Shown here piece after piece: positions 1-8,761 of a DNA stretch of 21,169 bases (its first letter is position 1; every line of letters starts with the position of its first letter). The DNA is from Bacteroidota bacterium (GTDB lineage: Bacteria > Bacteroidota > Bacteroidia > AKYH767-A > JABDAW01), in contig JAHEYM010000015.1 in the NCBI GenBank assembly GCA_023251595.1, positions 1 through 21,169 of the forward strand. Reading direction: 5' to 3'. The notes beneath the pieces were generated by a model that saw nothing but the letters and a program-made list of their open reading frames with translations, was not told the origin of the DNA and searched no databases. A program made the position numbers and the translations under genes.

Positions 1-1
1 A

Positions 2-3000
2 TGTGTGATGGGGAATGAAGCGATCGCACGGGCAGCTTTGGAAGCCGGAGTGTCCGGTGTGTTTTCATATCCGGGCACCCCTTCCACGGAAATTTCCGAA
101 ATATTTAATCATATAGATAATTTTCAAAATCAAATTGCAAATCAAGAAAAATATCCTTCCCTTACGAAGAACCCTGTTTACTTTGAATATAGCATTAATG
201 AAAAAATTGCAATGGAAAAAGCTATTGCTTTTTCTATCGGTAACTGCAGCGCAATGTGCGTGATGAAAAATGTGGGAATGAATGTCGCGAGCGATCCATT
301 GATGACAATCACTTATCAGACAATAGGTGCTCCTTTGGTGATTATTGTTTGTGATGACCCTGGTTGTCATTCCAGTTCCAATGAGCAGGATTCGCGGCAT
401 TGGGGTCCAATGGCATCAGTGCCGGTTTTTAATCCTTCCACACCTGCAGAGGCATTTTCAATGGTGAAACAGGCATTCGATCTTTCTGAAAAATTGAAAT
501 TGCCTGTTATCGTTCGCACGACAACACGTGTTTCACATACTCGTGGTATCGTGACCTATGGTAATATTTATACCGGTCATAATGTTCCGGGTTTTGAAAG
601 GAAAGCTGAGCATATTAATATTCCGGCGAAGACAGCTGCAGCTCATGGACGCCTGCTCAATAAGCTGAAATCGGATTCAGTGCTCGAATTTCTTGCGGAA
701 GAAAGCAAATTAATTTTGAGCGGTAACCAGACTAATTCTGGTATTATTAGTAGTGGTGTCGCAAAATCGTATCTGACTGAGATTTTATATAAGAATAATG
801 CTTCAGAATTTGTGCAAGTATTGGATCTGGGTTTGATTCATCCGTTTCCTGAAAAAGAAGTATTAACTTTTCTGAAAAAAGGCTTTTCAAAAATTCTTAT
901 TCTCGAGGAATTAGATCCATTCATAGAAAATAATGTTAGAATCATTGCTCAAAAAAATAATATTAGTATTGAAATTTCAGGAAAAGGATTTTCAGAATTA
1001 CTGCCAACAGGAGAATTTTCCCTCGATTTGATCTCAAAGGTTCTGGAAGATTTTCTCGCGATATCTTTCGTGGATTCAGAAAATATTCCTTTAACGAATT
1101 TTGAATCTTTCATAGGAAATTTGCCCGCGCGTCCTCCCGCTCTTTGTGCTGGATGCCCTCATCGTGCGACCTTTTATGCTCTAAAACTGGCTATTCCAAG
1201 AGATCAGCCTGAATTGATTATGTGTGGTGACATAGGTTGTTTTGGTCTTGGCGCTCTTCCGCCGCTTAAAATGATCGATACAATAAATCACATGGGAATG
1301 AGTATTTCAATGGCACAAGGTCTTTATGAAGCATTTCATTCCGGTAAGTCGAACCGTAAAATAATTGCACTTGTTGGTGATGGTACATTTTTTCATTCGG
1401 GGATTTCTTCTCTTGTTAATGCAATATATACAAAAGCCAATGTAATGGTTGTGATATTTGATAATCGCACGATTGGAATGACAGGACATCAGGATCATCC
1501 CGGCGCTTCTCATCACACAAAATATCATGAAATTGAATTGCTGTCCTTATTAAGTGGTCTCGGTGTTGAATGTGTAGAATCCATTAATCCATTTGATTTG
1601 CAAGACAGTCTTGAAAAAATTAATACAGCAATGCTGCATGATGGTGTCTCTGTCGTAGTTGCAAAAGCACCTTGTATTTTTCTACCTGAGTTTGATGGAA
1701 AAAAATCTCTCAAAGGAAAAATTATAGTGGATGAAAAATTATGCAATACATGTACGAATCATGCAGATATTTCTATATACTGTTCTCGCTGCTATTCCCC
1801 GAAAAATAATATATCAAGAGCGAAGGCGAAATTAGTAGCGGAAATTTCTGTCCCGGGTGAAAGTCAAAGTTGTCCTGCTAATATATGTAATCACGGTTTT
1901 TTTAATTCTATCCTTGAAGGAGATTATAAATCTGCCATCGAAATTGTTCGGGATAAAATGTTGTTTGCACGAACTTGTGGCGATATATGCCACCGACCTT
2001 GCGAAATACCTCCGAATAATTCCGAAGTGGTTCCCATCCGTAAACTTAAGAAATTCGTCTCTTCCATGGATGATTTATTTCTGGATTTTAATTCTCCGAT
2101 TAAAAGAGCACAACAGGTTTCTAAAAAGAATAAAAGTGTTGCAATTGTCGGTGCCGGTCCCGCCGGGCTTAGTGCTGCTTATGATCTGATTCAGACAGGT
2201 TATAATGTTACAATATTTGAAAAAGAAAATTTGGCGGGAGGAATTATTACTTATGCCATCCCGGATTTTCGCATGGATAAAACCGGGTTTCAGTTTGAAG
2301 CAATGCAGTTGCAGGAAATGGGTGTTCAGTTTGAATTCGATGTTCTATTAGGCAGAGATATTTTTCTTGATAAACTGGCAGATGAATTTGATTCAGTTAT
2401 CCTTGCGATCGGTACCGGTAAATCAAAGGAATTGGAAATAATAATTAATAATGTTTCTTCAGACAAATATATTGACGCTATCTCTTTTTTGAGGAAGTAT
2501 CATTCAAAGAAATCTTCACTTATTGCCGGCACAAGAATTCTGGTAATTGGTGGTGGGAATGCAGCTATCGATTCAGCCCGATGTGCAAAAAAAATGAATG
2601 CTGATAATATAGTTATTGTTTCCTGTCTTGAAACTTTCTCTAAGGCTCCGGCTTTCTCTGAAGAAATTCAACATGCCGTTGATGAAGGTGTAATTTTCAT
2701 GTATGATAGTTATGCTGATGGTTGTCAAATGCAGCCTGATGACAGCGTCATGGTTCGGCTTCATGCGTATTCATCCAAAGAGTTTATAAAGAATTTAGAT
2801 TTTAATTATATAATCACAGCTATTGGTCAAACCATCGATACGAGTGCATTTTCCGAAATGCAATTAGCAAAATTTGACAATGTCTTTACTGCCGGTGATG
2901 TGAAAACCGGAAATCATAAAAGCGTAATTGGTGCAATTGCATCCGGTAAAAAAGCAGCAATTGAAATCCGTCAATTGCTGGAAGGTTATCAATATGAATA

Positions 3001-3289
3001 TGAAGGAGAACCTGCTCTGTCTCGCTTAAATTCGAGTGAACCCGCCCCACCTATTCCATGGAAATTGGATTTGCCTGTTGATACGCCGGAAGATATAAAT
3101 ATATATAATCTATTTCAGGCTTGTAAAAAATGCAATCATTGTATCGACAATTTTGGTTGCCCAGCTATGATTAAAGTGAACGATAAAGTGCAAATTGATA
3201 TGAGCCGCTGTAACCTATGCGGATTGTGTATTGATGTTTGTCCGAATAATGCAATTAAATGGGAAGAAATGTCAAGTGAAATTATTTAA
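2..3289 (+). CDS. iorA: Indolepyruvate:ferredoxin oxidoreductase alpha subunit with inserted GltD-like NAD(P)H/FAD module (5' partial)
   Basis: The IorA family oxidises indole-3-pyruvate and other aryl-pyruvates with CoA to aryl-acetyl-CoA and CO2, reducing ferredoxin; it works with IorB. Counting from the GTG at position 5, the N-terminal domain opens with MGNEAIARAALEAG and YPGTPSTEI (2-30). The TPP domain spans about 378-560, with CAGCPHR (381-387), CGDIGC (407-412) and GDGTFFHSG (458-466). Next comes a Cys-rich patch (C580, C583, C593, C596), then a GltD-like part: cluster-type cysteines C623, C628, C658, C662, C666, an FAD dinucleotide fold VGAGPAGLSAA (715-725), a second one VIGGGNAAIDSA (847-858) and FTAGDVKTG (961-969). 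The usual IorA double [4Fe-4S] tail closes the protein (C1040, 1043, 1046, 1052; C1069, 1072, 1075, 1079). The flavoprotein is therefore inserted before the tail, not added at the end. The frame stays open to the window edge (Cys at 2-4, then GTG, ATG), and family members usually have several residues before GNEA, so the true start lies upstream. Substrate is inferred from family. Confidence 0.9.
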   Translation, partial: CVMGNEAIARAALEAGVSGVFSYPGTPSTEISEIFNHIDNFQNQIANQEKYPSLTKNPVYFEYSINEKIAMEKAIAFSIGNCSAMCVMKNVGMNVASDPLMTITYQTIGAPLVIIVCDDPGCHSSSNEQDSRHWGPMASVPVFNPSTPAEAFSMVKQAFDLSEKLKLPVIVRTTTRVSHTRGIVTYGNIYTGHNVPGFERKAEHINIPAKTAAAHGRLLNKLKSDSVLEFLAEESKLILSGNQTNSGIISSGVAKSYLTEILYKNNASEFVQVLDLGLIHPFPEKEVLTFLKKGFSKILILEELDPFIENNVRIIAQKNNISIEISGKGFSELLPTGEFSLDLISKVLEDFLAISFVDSENIPLTNFESFIGNLPARPPALCAGCPHRATFYALKLAIPRDQPELIMCGDIGCFGLGALPPLKMIDTINHMGMSISMAQGLYEAFHSGKSNRKIIALVGDGTFFHSGISSLVNAIYTKANVMVVIFDNRTIGMTGHQDHPGASHHTKYHEIELLSLLSGLGVECVESINPFDLQDSLEKINTAMLHDGVSVVVAKAPCIFLPEFDGKKSLKGKIIVDEKLCNTCTNHADISIYCSRCYSPKNNISRAKAKLVAEISVPGESQSCPANICNHGFFNSILEGDYKSAIEIVRDKMLFARTCGDICHRPCEIPPNNSEVVPIRKLKKFVSSMDDLFLDFNSPIKRAQQVSKKNKSVAIVGAGPAGLSAAYDLIQTGYNVTIFEKENLAGGIITYAIPDFRMDKTGFQFEAMQLQEMGVQFEFDVLLGRDIFLDKLADEFDSVILAIGTGKSKELEIIINNVSSDKYIDAISFLRKYHSKKSSLIAGTRILVIGGGNAAIDSARCAKKMNADNIVIVSCLETFSKAPAFSEEIQHAVDEGVIFMYDSYADGCQMQPDDSVMVRLHAYSSKEFIKNLDFNYIITAIGQTIDTSAFSEMQLAKFDNVFTAGDVKTGNHKSVIGAIASGKKAAIEIRQLLEGYQYEYEGEPALSRLNSSEPAPPIPWKLDLPVDTPEDINIYNLFQACKKCNHCIDNFGCPAMIKVNDKVQIDMSRCNLCGLCIDVCPNNAIKWEEMSSEII

Positions 3290-3303
3290 TAAAAGGAATA
3301 AGC

Positions 3304-3888
3304 ATGAAAATTCTTATTGCAGGAGTTGGTGGACAAGGAATCGTTTATCTCAGCAATATTATTGTCGAAGCTGCTATGCTTTCTGATATATCTGTAAGTG
3401 TAAGTGAAATTCACGGATTGTCGCAACGCGGTGGAGTCGTTACTTCAGGAATTGGTTTGCGTGAAAACGTTTCCGGTTTTGTTGGAAAGGCATCTGTCGA
3501 CTGGCTCTTCGGACTTGAGCCGCTTGAAACAATTCGTTGTTTACCTCTTCTTCATAAACAGAGCAATGTGATTTTTGGTAATAATAAAATTCTGCCTTAT
3601 TCTGTAAATGCCCAAATGACAACTTATCCTGATATTGATAATTTTGTCAATTATCTGGAGGGTCAGATAAAAGAAGTGGTCTACATCAATCGTTTTCCAA
3701 CGGAAATCCAATCAGTTCTATATAATATATTTCTTTTGGGAAGAGCAACGCGGATGAAAAAATTTCCACTTGCTTTTCAAAAAATAAAAACAGCTATTGA
3801 AAATACTGTCGAGGGTTATTATCGTGAGAAAACACTTGATGTTTTTAATCGCGGAATCAAATTCATTGACCAAATGATTAATACATGA
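3304..3888 (+). CDS. iorB: Indolepyruvate:ferredoxin oxidoreductase beta subunit
   Basis: IorB is the small gamma-type subunit that pairs with IorA to form the active 2-oxoacid:ferredoxin oxidoreductase. The 194-residue protein starts with the family signature GVGGQGIVYLSNII (7-20), followed by SEIHGLSQRGGVVTSG (39-54), both typical of the pyruvate/ketoisovalerate oxidoreductase gamma fold. Length is normal for IorB. It begins 14 nt after the iorA stop, behind an AAAAGGA stretch that can serve as a ribosome site, and its stop overlaps the next start as ATGA, so translation of the three genes is probably coupled. It carries no cluster motif of its own, as expected. Confidence 0.92.
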   Translation: MKILIAGVGGQGIVYLSNIIVEAAMLSDISVSVSEIHGLSQRGGVVTSGIGLRENVSGFVGKASVDWLFGLEPLETIRCLPLLHKQSNVIFGNNKILPYSVNAQMTTYPDIDNFVNYLEGQIKEVVYINRFPTEIQSVLYNIFLLGRATRMKKFPLAFQKIKTAIENTVEGYYREKTLDVFNRGIKFIDQMINT

Positions 3889-4421
3889 TGAAAGGAAATA
3901 GGAACCGGAAGGAAAAACAACTCGTAAGAATTTCTTTTTCCCTGAATGGGCAGAAAGTTGAAGCGGAAATTAAATCTTCTACGATTCTGCTTGATCTTAT
4001 CCGAGACGTATTTAGTTTGAAGGGTACAAAAGGTGCATGCCGCGAAGGAGAATGCGGCTCTTGTACGGTATTGTTGAATGATGTTCCCGTAAATTCATGT
4101 CTTTTTCCGGCAATAAATGCGAATGGTAAAAATATTACTACCATTGAAGGTTTAACAAAATCTGATGGCTCTCTTGATGAAGTACAGGAAGCAATAGTAC
4201 AGAATGGTGCATCTCAGTGCGGTTTTTGTACTTCCGGTGTCGCACTCGCGATTAAAGGATTGAAATATCATTACAAAAAATTAAACAATAGCAAAAAGAT
4301 AAATGCAGTATTGACGCCAAATAGAAAAGATATTAAAAAATGGCTGGAGGGAAATTTGTGTCGCTGCACCGGTTATGTGAAAATTATTGATGCTGCTGAA
4401 AAAGCGCTGATTAACGAATAA
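3885..4421 (+). CDS. Molybdenum hydroxylase (xanthine dehydrogenase family) [2Fe-2S] subunit
   Basis: This is the small iron-sulfur subunit of a molybdenum hydroxylase and passes electrons from the Mo site to FAD. All eight ligands for the two [2Fe-2S] clusters are present: C52, C57, C60 and C72 in the plant-type ferredoxin domain (CREGECGSC...C) and C112, C115, C159 and C161 in the helical domain (CGFC...CRC). At 178 residues it is slightly longer than many CoxS/XdhC-type subunits, with a basic N-terminal extension of about 12 residues and a lysine/asparagine-rich stretch at 130-150. Two ATG codons (3885 and 3888) are possible starts; 3885 makes an ATGA overlap with iorB. The substrate cannot be read from this subunit. 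Confidence 0.9.
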   Translation: MMKGNRNRKEKQLVRISFSLNGQKVEAEIKSSTILLDLIRDVFSLKGTKGACREGECGSCTVLLNDVPVNSCLFPAINANGKNITTIEGLTKSDGSLDEVQEAIVQNGASQCGFCTSGVALAIKGLKYHYKKLNNSKKINAVLTPNRKDIKKWLEGNLCRCTGYVKIIDAAEKALINE

Positions 4422-4434
4422 TAATAGAGGGGTT

Positions 4435-6729
4435 ATGAATGAGGATTTAGAATTTATTGGTAAACCTTTTCCAAAGATTGATGCTCGAATGCGTGTTACA
4501 GGAACTGCGGTTTATGGTAACGATATTATTCTTCCAAATATGTTATATGGTGCCATATTACGGACTGCATACCCATCGGCTCTGATTGAATCAATCGATA
4601 TTTCTGCAGCTTCAAAATTTCCCGGTGTAGTTTCTGTTATTACAGCTGATGATGTGGATGTCAATAATATTAGTTATAAACGCGATCACCCCATTTTGAA
4701 AAAAGGCGAAGTAAATTGCATTCGGGATGAAATTGCTGCAGTAGCTGCTGAATCAATTGAGATTGCACGTCATGCATTGACTTTGATTAAAGTCAGATAC
4801 AAAGTGAGACAAGGAATCTACGATCCTTATGAAGCTTTAAAAGACAATGCGCCCCTAATTAATAAGTACGCGGAAAATAAATATAATAATAAAAATTTAG
4901 CGGAAGTATTTCATTATGAACATGGAGATCTTACCGCTCAGAAGAATATAAGTAAAGTGATTATTTCCAGACGATTTAATCTTCCGCGTGTTACGCATAC
5001 CTGCCTCGGAACAAGTAATATTACCGCTCATTTCAACAAAACTGATAAAAAACTTCTGTTATATAGTTCAACTCAGGTCCCTTTCTTATATCAGCGGGAT
5101 ATTGCCCATGCCTTGAAAATGAATCCATCAGATATTCGCATTATACAACCCGTTATCGGTGGTGGTTTTGGAAGCAAATTGGATATGTATCCCTTTGAAC
5201 CAATATGTGCCCTGCTCTCAATAAAGACAGGAAGGCCCGTTCAAATATTATATTCAAGAGAAGAGGAATTTATTGCTTCTCCCACTCGCCAACCTATGAT
5301 TATTGATATTACAACAGGTGCCGACAAAAGTGGAAATTTCACATTTCGTGAAATAAATATTATGAAGGATAATGGAGCTTATACATCATGGGGTGCCACT
5401 ACACCTTTTGTTATGATGCAGGCTTTTTCTTCATTATATAAAGTTGGTGCATGTAGTTTTGATTCTAAAGCCGTATATACGAATAATGTTTTTGCGGGCT
5501 CCTTTAGGGGTTATGGTAATCCGCAAGCAACATTTGCACTGGAGCGGATGATTGATTTAATGGCGGATAAACTTGGAATAGATAAAGCTGATATTCGTGT
5601 AAAAAATGCAAATCAAAAGGGTGAAATTACGGGACAAGGCCTTCATTATGATACGTGTGGACATAGAGAATGTCTGGAAACTGTTATCTCTAAAAGTGAA
5701 TATAAAAAAATTCAATCATTAAATAAGAAAGGACGCTATCGTCACGGAATTGGCTTTGCTTCGATGTTGCATGTTGGTGGAGGAGCAAAAATATATCGTT
5801 CTGATGGATGCGGAACTACTATTAAAATTGATCCTTATGGATTCTGTATAATCATTACAGGTTCCAGCGAAATTGGACAAGGATCAGAAACTGTTCTAGC
5901 GATGATTGCGGCAGAAGAACTTGGAATCGAATTATCCAGGATAAAAGTTATTAATTCAGATACTGATGTAAAACCATGGGATGTGGGGGTTCATGCTTCG
6001 CGGACAAGTTTTGTTGCGGGTAATTCATTGTTAGGTGCTATTGCTATTCTGAAAGAGAAACTAAATAAAAAAGCTGCCTTTATATTGAATACAGATTTTT
6101 CGGATCTTCAATATAAAAAAGGAAAGATTAATTCTATAAAAGAAGGAAAATCTATTGATTTGGATAAAGTAGTAAGAGAAATGCATTTTTCACCACCAGG
6201 TGAATTGGCAATCGCTTCTTATTTTTATGAACCCGACAGCCACTTTCAGGACAAAGAATTTAAGGGAAATGTTTCGGGTTCGTATGCATTCGCCGCTCAG
6301 GCGATCAAAGTTGAGGTGGATACTTATACCGGCAACATCAAGGTAATAGATGTATATGTAGCTCAGGATGTAGGCAAAGTACTTAATCCGCTTTTACTCG
6401 CCGGTCAGATTGAGGGAGGAATTCTGCAGGGAGTGGGATATGCTATTTCTGAAGAATTATTATTTGAAAAAGGGAGATTATTAAATCCTGATTTTCATAA
6501 TTATAAAATTCTGACGGCTTCAGATATTCCGGATATTCACTTTTTCCCTGTTGAAACGAATGATAAACGTGGACCTTATGGGGCGAAGGGTGTGGGTGAA
6601 GCTCCTCTCATACCAACAGCTGCTGCCATTGCCAACGCTGTATGTGATGCGTTGAATCTGGAGTTTGTTGAATTGCCACTTACTCCTGAACGTGTCATGA
6701 TTGCTCTAAGAGAAAATATTTCTATATAA
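4435..6729 (+). CDS. Molybdenum hydroxylase large (molybdopterin-binding) subunit
   Basis: This is the catalytic subunit of the xanthine dehydrogenase/aldehyde oxidase family. Enzymes of this family hydroxylate a carbon in a heterocycle or aldehyde, or in a few cases (4-hydroxybenzoyl-CoA reductase) work reductively. Over its 764 residues the family motifs come in order: an N-terminal a/b hammerhead (about 15-120), GGGFGSK (about 242-248), SFRGYGNPQA (about 356-365), GSSEIGQGSETV (about 478-489) and the C-terminal GAKGVGEAPL with the general-base Glu at E722. It appears complete and catalytically competent. A stretch around 398-416 (GQGLHYDTCGHRECLE) resembles the 4-hydroxybenzoyl-CoA reductase branch to my eye, but the FAD subunit lacks that branch's extra cluster loop, so I do not assign a substrate. 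Neighbouring aryl-pyruvate genes hint at an aromatic aldehyde or N-heterocycle. No Mo-cofactor biosynthesis gene lies in the window. Confidence 0.9.
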   Translation: MNEDLEFIGKPFPKIDARMRVTGTAVYGNDIILPNMLYGAILRTAYPSALIESIDISAASKFPGVVSVITADDVDVNNISYKRDHPILKKGEVNCIRDEIAAVAAESIEIARHALTLIKVRYKVRQGIYDPYEALKDNAPLINKYAENKYNNKNLAEVFHYEHGDLTAQKNISKVIISRRFNLPRVTHTCLGTSNITAHFNKTDKKLLLYSSTQVPFLYQRDIAHALKMNPSDIRIIQPVIGGGFGSKLDMYPFEPICALLSIKTGRPVQILYSREEEFIASPTRQPMIIDITTGADKSGNFTFREINIMKDNGAYTSWGATTPFVMMQAFSSLYKVGACSFDSKAVYTNNVFAGSFRGYGNPQATFALERMIDLMADKLGIDKADIRVKNANQKGEITGQGLHYDTCGHRECLETVISKSEYKKIQSLNKKGRYRHGIGFASMLHVGGGAKIYRSDGCGTTIKIDPYGFCIIITGSSEIGQGSETVLAMIAAEELGIELSRIKVINSDTDVKPWDVGVHASRTSFVAGNSLLGAIAILKEKLNKKAAFILNTDFSDLQYKKGKINSIKEGKSIDLDKVVREMHFSPPGELAIASYFYEPDSHFQDKEFKGNVSGSYAFAAQAIKVEVDTYTGNIKVIDVYVAQDVGKVLNPLLLAGQIEGGILQGVGYAISEELLFEKGRLLNPDFHNYKILTASDIPDIHFFPVETNDKRGPYGAKGVGEAPLIPTAAAIANAVCDALNLEFVELPLTPERVMIALRENISI

Positions 6730-6742
6730 TACATTGAAGAGA

Positions 6743-7627
6743 ATGACAGATTTTGAAATTATTTCGCCTGCAACAATTAAAGAACTGTTTATAGTCATTA
6801 AAAAATGTGGAAAAGATAATTTTCGTTTTGGTGCTGGTTATACCGATTTGCTCAATGAACTTAGAAAAAAGACTGAACCTGAATTAAAAATTATTAATCT
6901 GGCACAAGTGAAAGATTCCCAATTTACAGGAATAAAAACGGGGATAAGGGGTTTATGGATTGGTGCAATGACTACAATTCAACAATTGGTTTCAAATCAA
7001 ATAATAAACAGGGAATTCCCCGTGCTCCATCAGTCTGCTTCAAGTCTTGCTTCAACTCAGGTTCGAAATGTAGCTACAATTGGAGGTAATATATGCACCG
7101 CTTCTCCATCAGGAGATGTTTCTTGCGCCTTGGTTTCATTAAACGCTTCCTGCGAAATACTTAGGGTTGATGGTAGAACAAGGATGATTTCTATTCAGGA
7201 TTTTTTTCTTGGCCCAAGAAAAACTTTATTAAACAGAGATGAAGTTTTATATAGAATATTTATCCCTCAAAATAAACCAACCTCTGTTTCTGTTCATTCC
7301 GGATTTATCAAAGTCGGAACACGCCAATCTATGGAATGTTCGGTTGTGTCACTCGCATTTCATATCCAGTCAGATAAAAAGTCAAAAATTATTAAAGCGG
7401 GATTGGCGATTGGTGCGGCATCACCAACGATAAGATTTACTGAAAGTGCATGCAATTTTTTAATTGATAAAACATTGAAGAATATTTCAGAATCAATAAA
7501 AGATGAATTTGCTGAAAATGTTGTAGTTTATGCTTCTCCGATATCAGATCTTCGCGCTTCTGCATGGTACCGAAAGGAAGTTTTATATAATATTAGTAAA
7601 TCCGTTTTGGAAGTTAATCCTTCATGA
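6743..7627 (+). CDS. Molybdenum hydroxylase FAD-binding subunit
   Basis: This is the medium, FAD-carrying subunit (CoxM/XdhB type) that takes electrons from the [2Fe-2S] subunit. Counting from the ATG at 6743 (294 residues), the FAD-binding segments are FGAGYTDLL (29-37; the usual form is AGGTDLL, so one Gly is Tyr here) and ATIGGNICTASPSGDV (111-126); the CO-dehydrogenase flavoprotein C-terminal domain follows. An in-frame TTG at 6734 would add three residues (MKR). I prefer the ATG because FEIISPATIKEL at its start matches where these proteins normally begin and GAAGAG lies just before it. The gene starts shortly after the large-subunit stop. The order small-large-medium differs from the medium-small-large order of many cox operons. 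Confidence 0.87.
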   Translation: MTDFEIISPATIKELFIVIKKCGKDNFRFGAGYTDLLNELRKKTEPELKIINLAQVKDSQFTGIKTGIRGLWIGAMTTIQQLVSNQIINREFPVLHQSASSLASTQVRNVATIGGNICTASPSGDVSCALVSLNASCEILRVDGRTRMISIQDFFLGPRKTLLNRDEVLYRIFIPQNKPTSVSVHSGFIKVGTRQSMECSVVSLAFHIQSDKKSKIIKAGLAIGAASPTIRFTESACNFLIDKTLKNISESIKDEFAENVVVYASPISDLRASAWYRKEVLYNISKSVLEVNPS

Positions 7628-7636
7628 GCTGTTAAG

Positions 7637-8632
7637 ATGATAAGACTATCTTCTAACGAAAATTGTTATGGCTGTTCGAAAAAAGTTTCAGCCGCAATAA
7701 AAATCAAACATGCCGGTGCTTTCTCGTATCCGGAAATGAATCCGGTTTTATTGAAAGAAAAACTGGCTGAAAAATTCTCCGTAAAAATTGACAATATTGT
7801 GTTGGGAGCCGGTTCAGTTAGTCTGATCGATGGTTTGATTCAGACATTTGTTGGTAGTGATCAGGAAATTATTACATTCGATAAATCTTTTGTTGCTTAT
7901 GGTCTGCTTTCTTCCTTTCACGGGCGGAAATGCAAGTTTGCTCCTCTATCAGCATTACGTTGTCTTCCTGATAATTTATTGCCATTTATCAATAAAAAAA
8001 CCGGGCTTATTTTTATTGCAAATCCAAATAATCCTACCGGCACAATCATTCATAAAAAGGAGATTATTAAATTTATGAATGCAATCTCAAAAAATATTTT
8101 AGTTGTGTTGGATGAAGCTTACGCCGAATATGCAGCAGATGCTGACTTTCCCAATACAATTCAAATTCAGAAAAGATTTTCAAATTTAATTATTTTACGC
8201 TCATTTTCCAAAATTTATGGATTGGCAGGTCTTAGAATCGGATATGGAATTATGCATCATGAGCTAGCTTCCAAAATGATATCACGACAAATTCCGCATT
8301 CGCTTAATTATTTGGCTGCAGATACTGCCATCAAAGCTCTGGAAGATAAGGAATTTGTTTCTTCTTGCGCTGCCAGAAATTCGGAACAGCGTGATTACCT
8401 CTTCAAATCATTAATAAAACTTGGTTATCATACTTGTAAATCTTATGCGAATTTTATATATTTATGGTTTGATTCTGAAGATGAAAAATTGAGAGTATAT
8501 AATACGTTGCTTGAGAATCATATCCAAATCTGCGATTTACGTTCCTTTCATCAGGAGAAATCTTTGCGAATTACGGTGGGTACTAACAAAGTAAATCATG
8601 AAATAATCAATATATTGAAAAAATTGGAGTAA
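7637..8632 (+). CDS. HisC-like PLP-dependent aminotransferase (fold type I)
   Basis: This 331-residue protein has the aminotransferase class I/II signatures in order: NENCYG near the start, ANPNNPTGT (128-136), DEAYAEY with D159 and Y162, the PLP-lysine motif SFSKIYGLAGLRIGYG with K192 and R200, and SLRITVG with the carboxylate-binding Arg at R311. The closest family is histidinol-phosphate/aromatic aminotransferase (HisC). It is somewhat short at the N terminus compared with typical HisC of about 350-360 residues. No other his gene is present. It is the last gene of the ior-molybdenum hydroxylase operon (9-nt gap), so I infer that it makes or consumes aryl-pyruvate (from tryptophan, phenylalanine or tyrosine) for IorAB. 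A true HisC placed here by chance remains possible. Confidence 0.8.
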   Translation: MIRLSSNENCYGCSKKVSAAIKIKHAGAFSYPEMNPVLLKEKLAEKFSVKIDNIVLGAGSVSLIDGLIQTFVGSDQEIITFDKSFVAYGLLSSFHGRKCKFAPLSALRCLPDNLLPFINKKTGLIFIANPNNPTGTIIHKKEIIKFMNAISKNILVVLDEAYAEYAADADFPNTIQIQKRFSNLIILRSFSKIYGLAGLRIGYGIMHHELASKMISRQIPHSLNYLAADTAIKALEDKEFVSSCAARNSEQRDYLFKSLIKLGYHTCKSYANFIYLWFDSEDEKLRVYNTLLENHIQICDLRSFHQEKSLRITVGTNKVNHEIINILKKLE

Positions 8633-8706
8633 TGGGATTTTCTCTTTGTTTATCTTCATTCGGAATGTTGTTACAAGTTTCTTATCACCTCATCCGATGA
8701 CATAAC

Positions 8707-8734
8707 TCTATGTTTTTATGACTTTGCTCATAGA
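8707..8734. repeat. Short inverted repeat upstream of nifJ
   Basis: TCTATG (8707-8712) and CATAGA (8729-8734) are perfect complements separated by 16 nt. The repeat sits in the 142-nt gap between the aminotransferase and nifJ, upstream of the -7 element candidate at 8754. Its position would suit an operator, and a TTTG (8723-8726) lies in the loop. A six-base arm can arise by chance in AT-rich DNA, so this is weak. The rest of the gap shows no gene, RNA or clear terminator. Confidence 0.3.
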
Positions 8735-8753
8735 TTTTATCTCTTCAAAATTT

Positions 8754-8761
8754 TAAATTTG
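8754..8761 (+). promoter_or_regulatory. Candidate Bacteroidota -7 promoter element for nifJ
   Basis: TAAATTTG matches the Bacteroidota primary sigma -7 consensus TAnnTTTG exactly. The nifJ ATG is at 8775, so the leader would be only about ten nucleotides. A -33 element is unclear: the nearest upstream TTTG (8723-8726) is 27 nt away, longer than the usual spacing of roughly 17-23. It is supported mainly by the match and by being in the only sizeable gap on this strand. Confidence 0.45.

Noticed and set aside
5..10. GTG or ATG at 5-10 as the true iorA start
   Set aside because: IorA proteins normally have several residues before the GNEAIAR motif and the frame is open to the left edge, so the start is most likely outside the window.
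1857..2189. Open frame of about 110 codons inside iorA on the same strand
   Set aside because: It overlaps the strongly conserved GltD-like part of iorA in another frame and its translation has no recognisable features.
4435..7627. Xanthine dehydrogenase proper
   Set aside because: Only the family is supported. No purine genes are near and I could not identify purine-specific pocket residues, so I leave the substrate open.
8656..8700. Terminator hairpin after the aminotransferase gene (TCATTCGGA with TCCGATGA)
   Set aside because: The arms match only with a bulge, the loop is long and no T-run follows.
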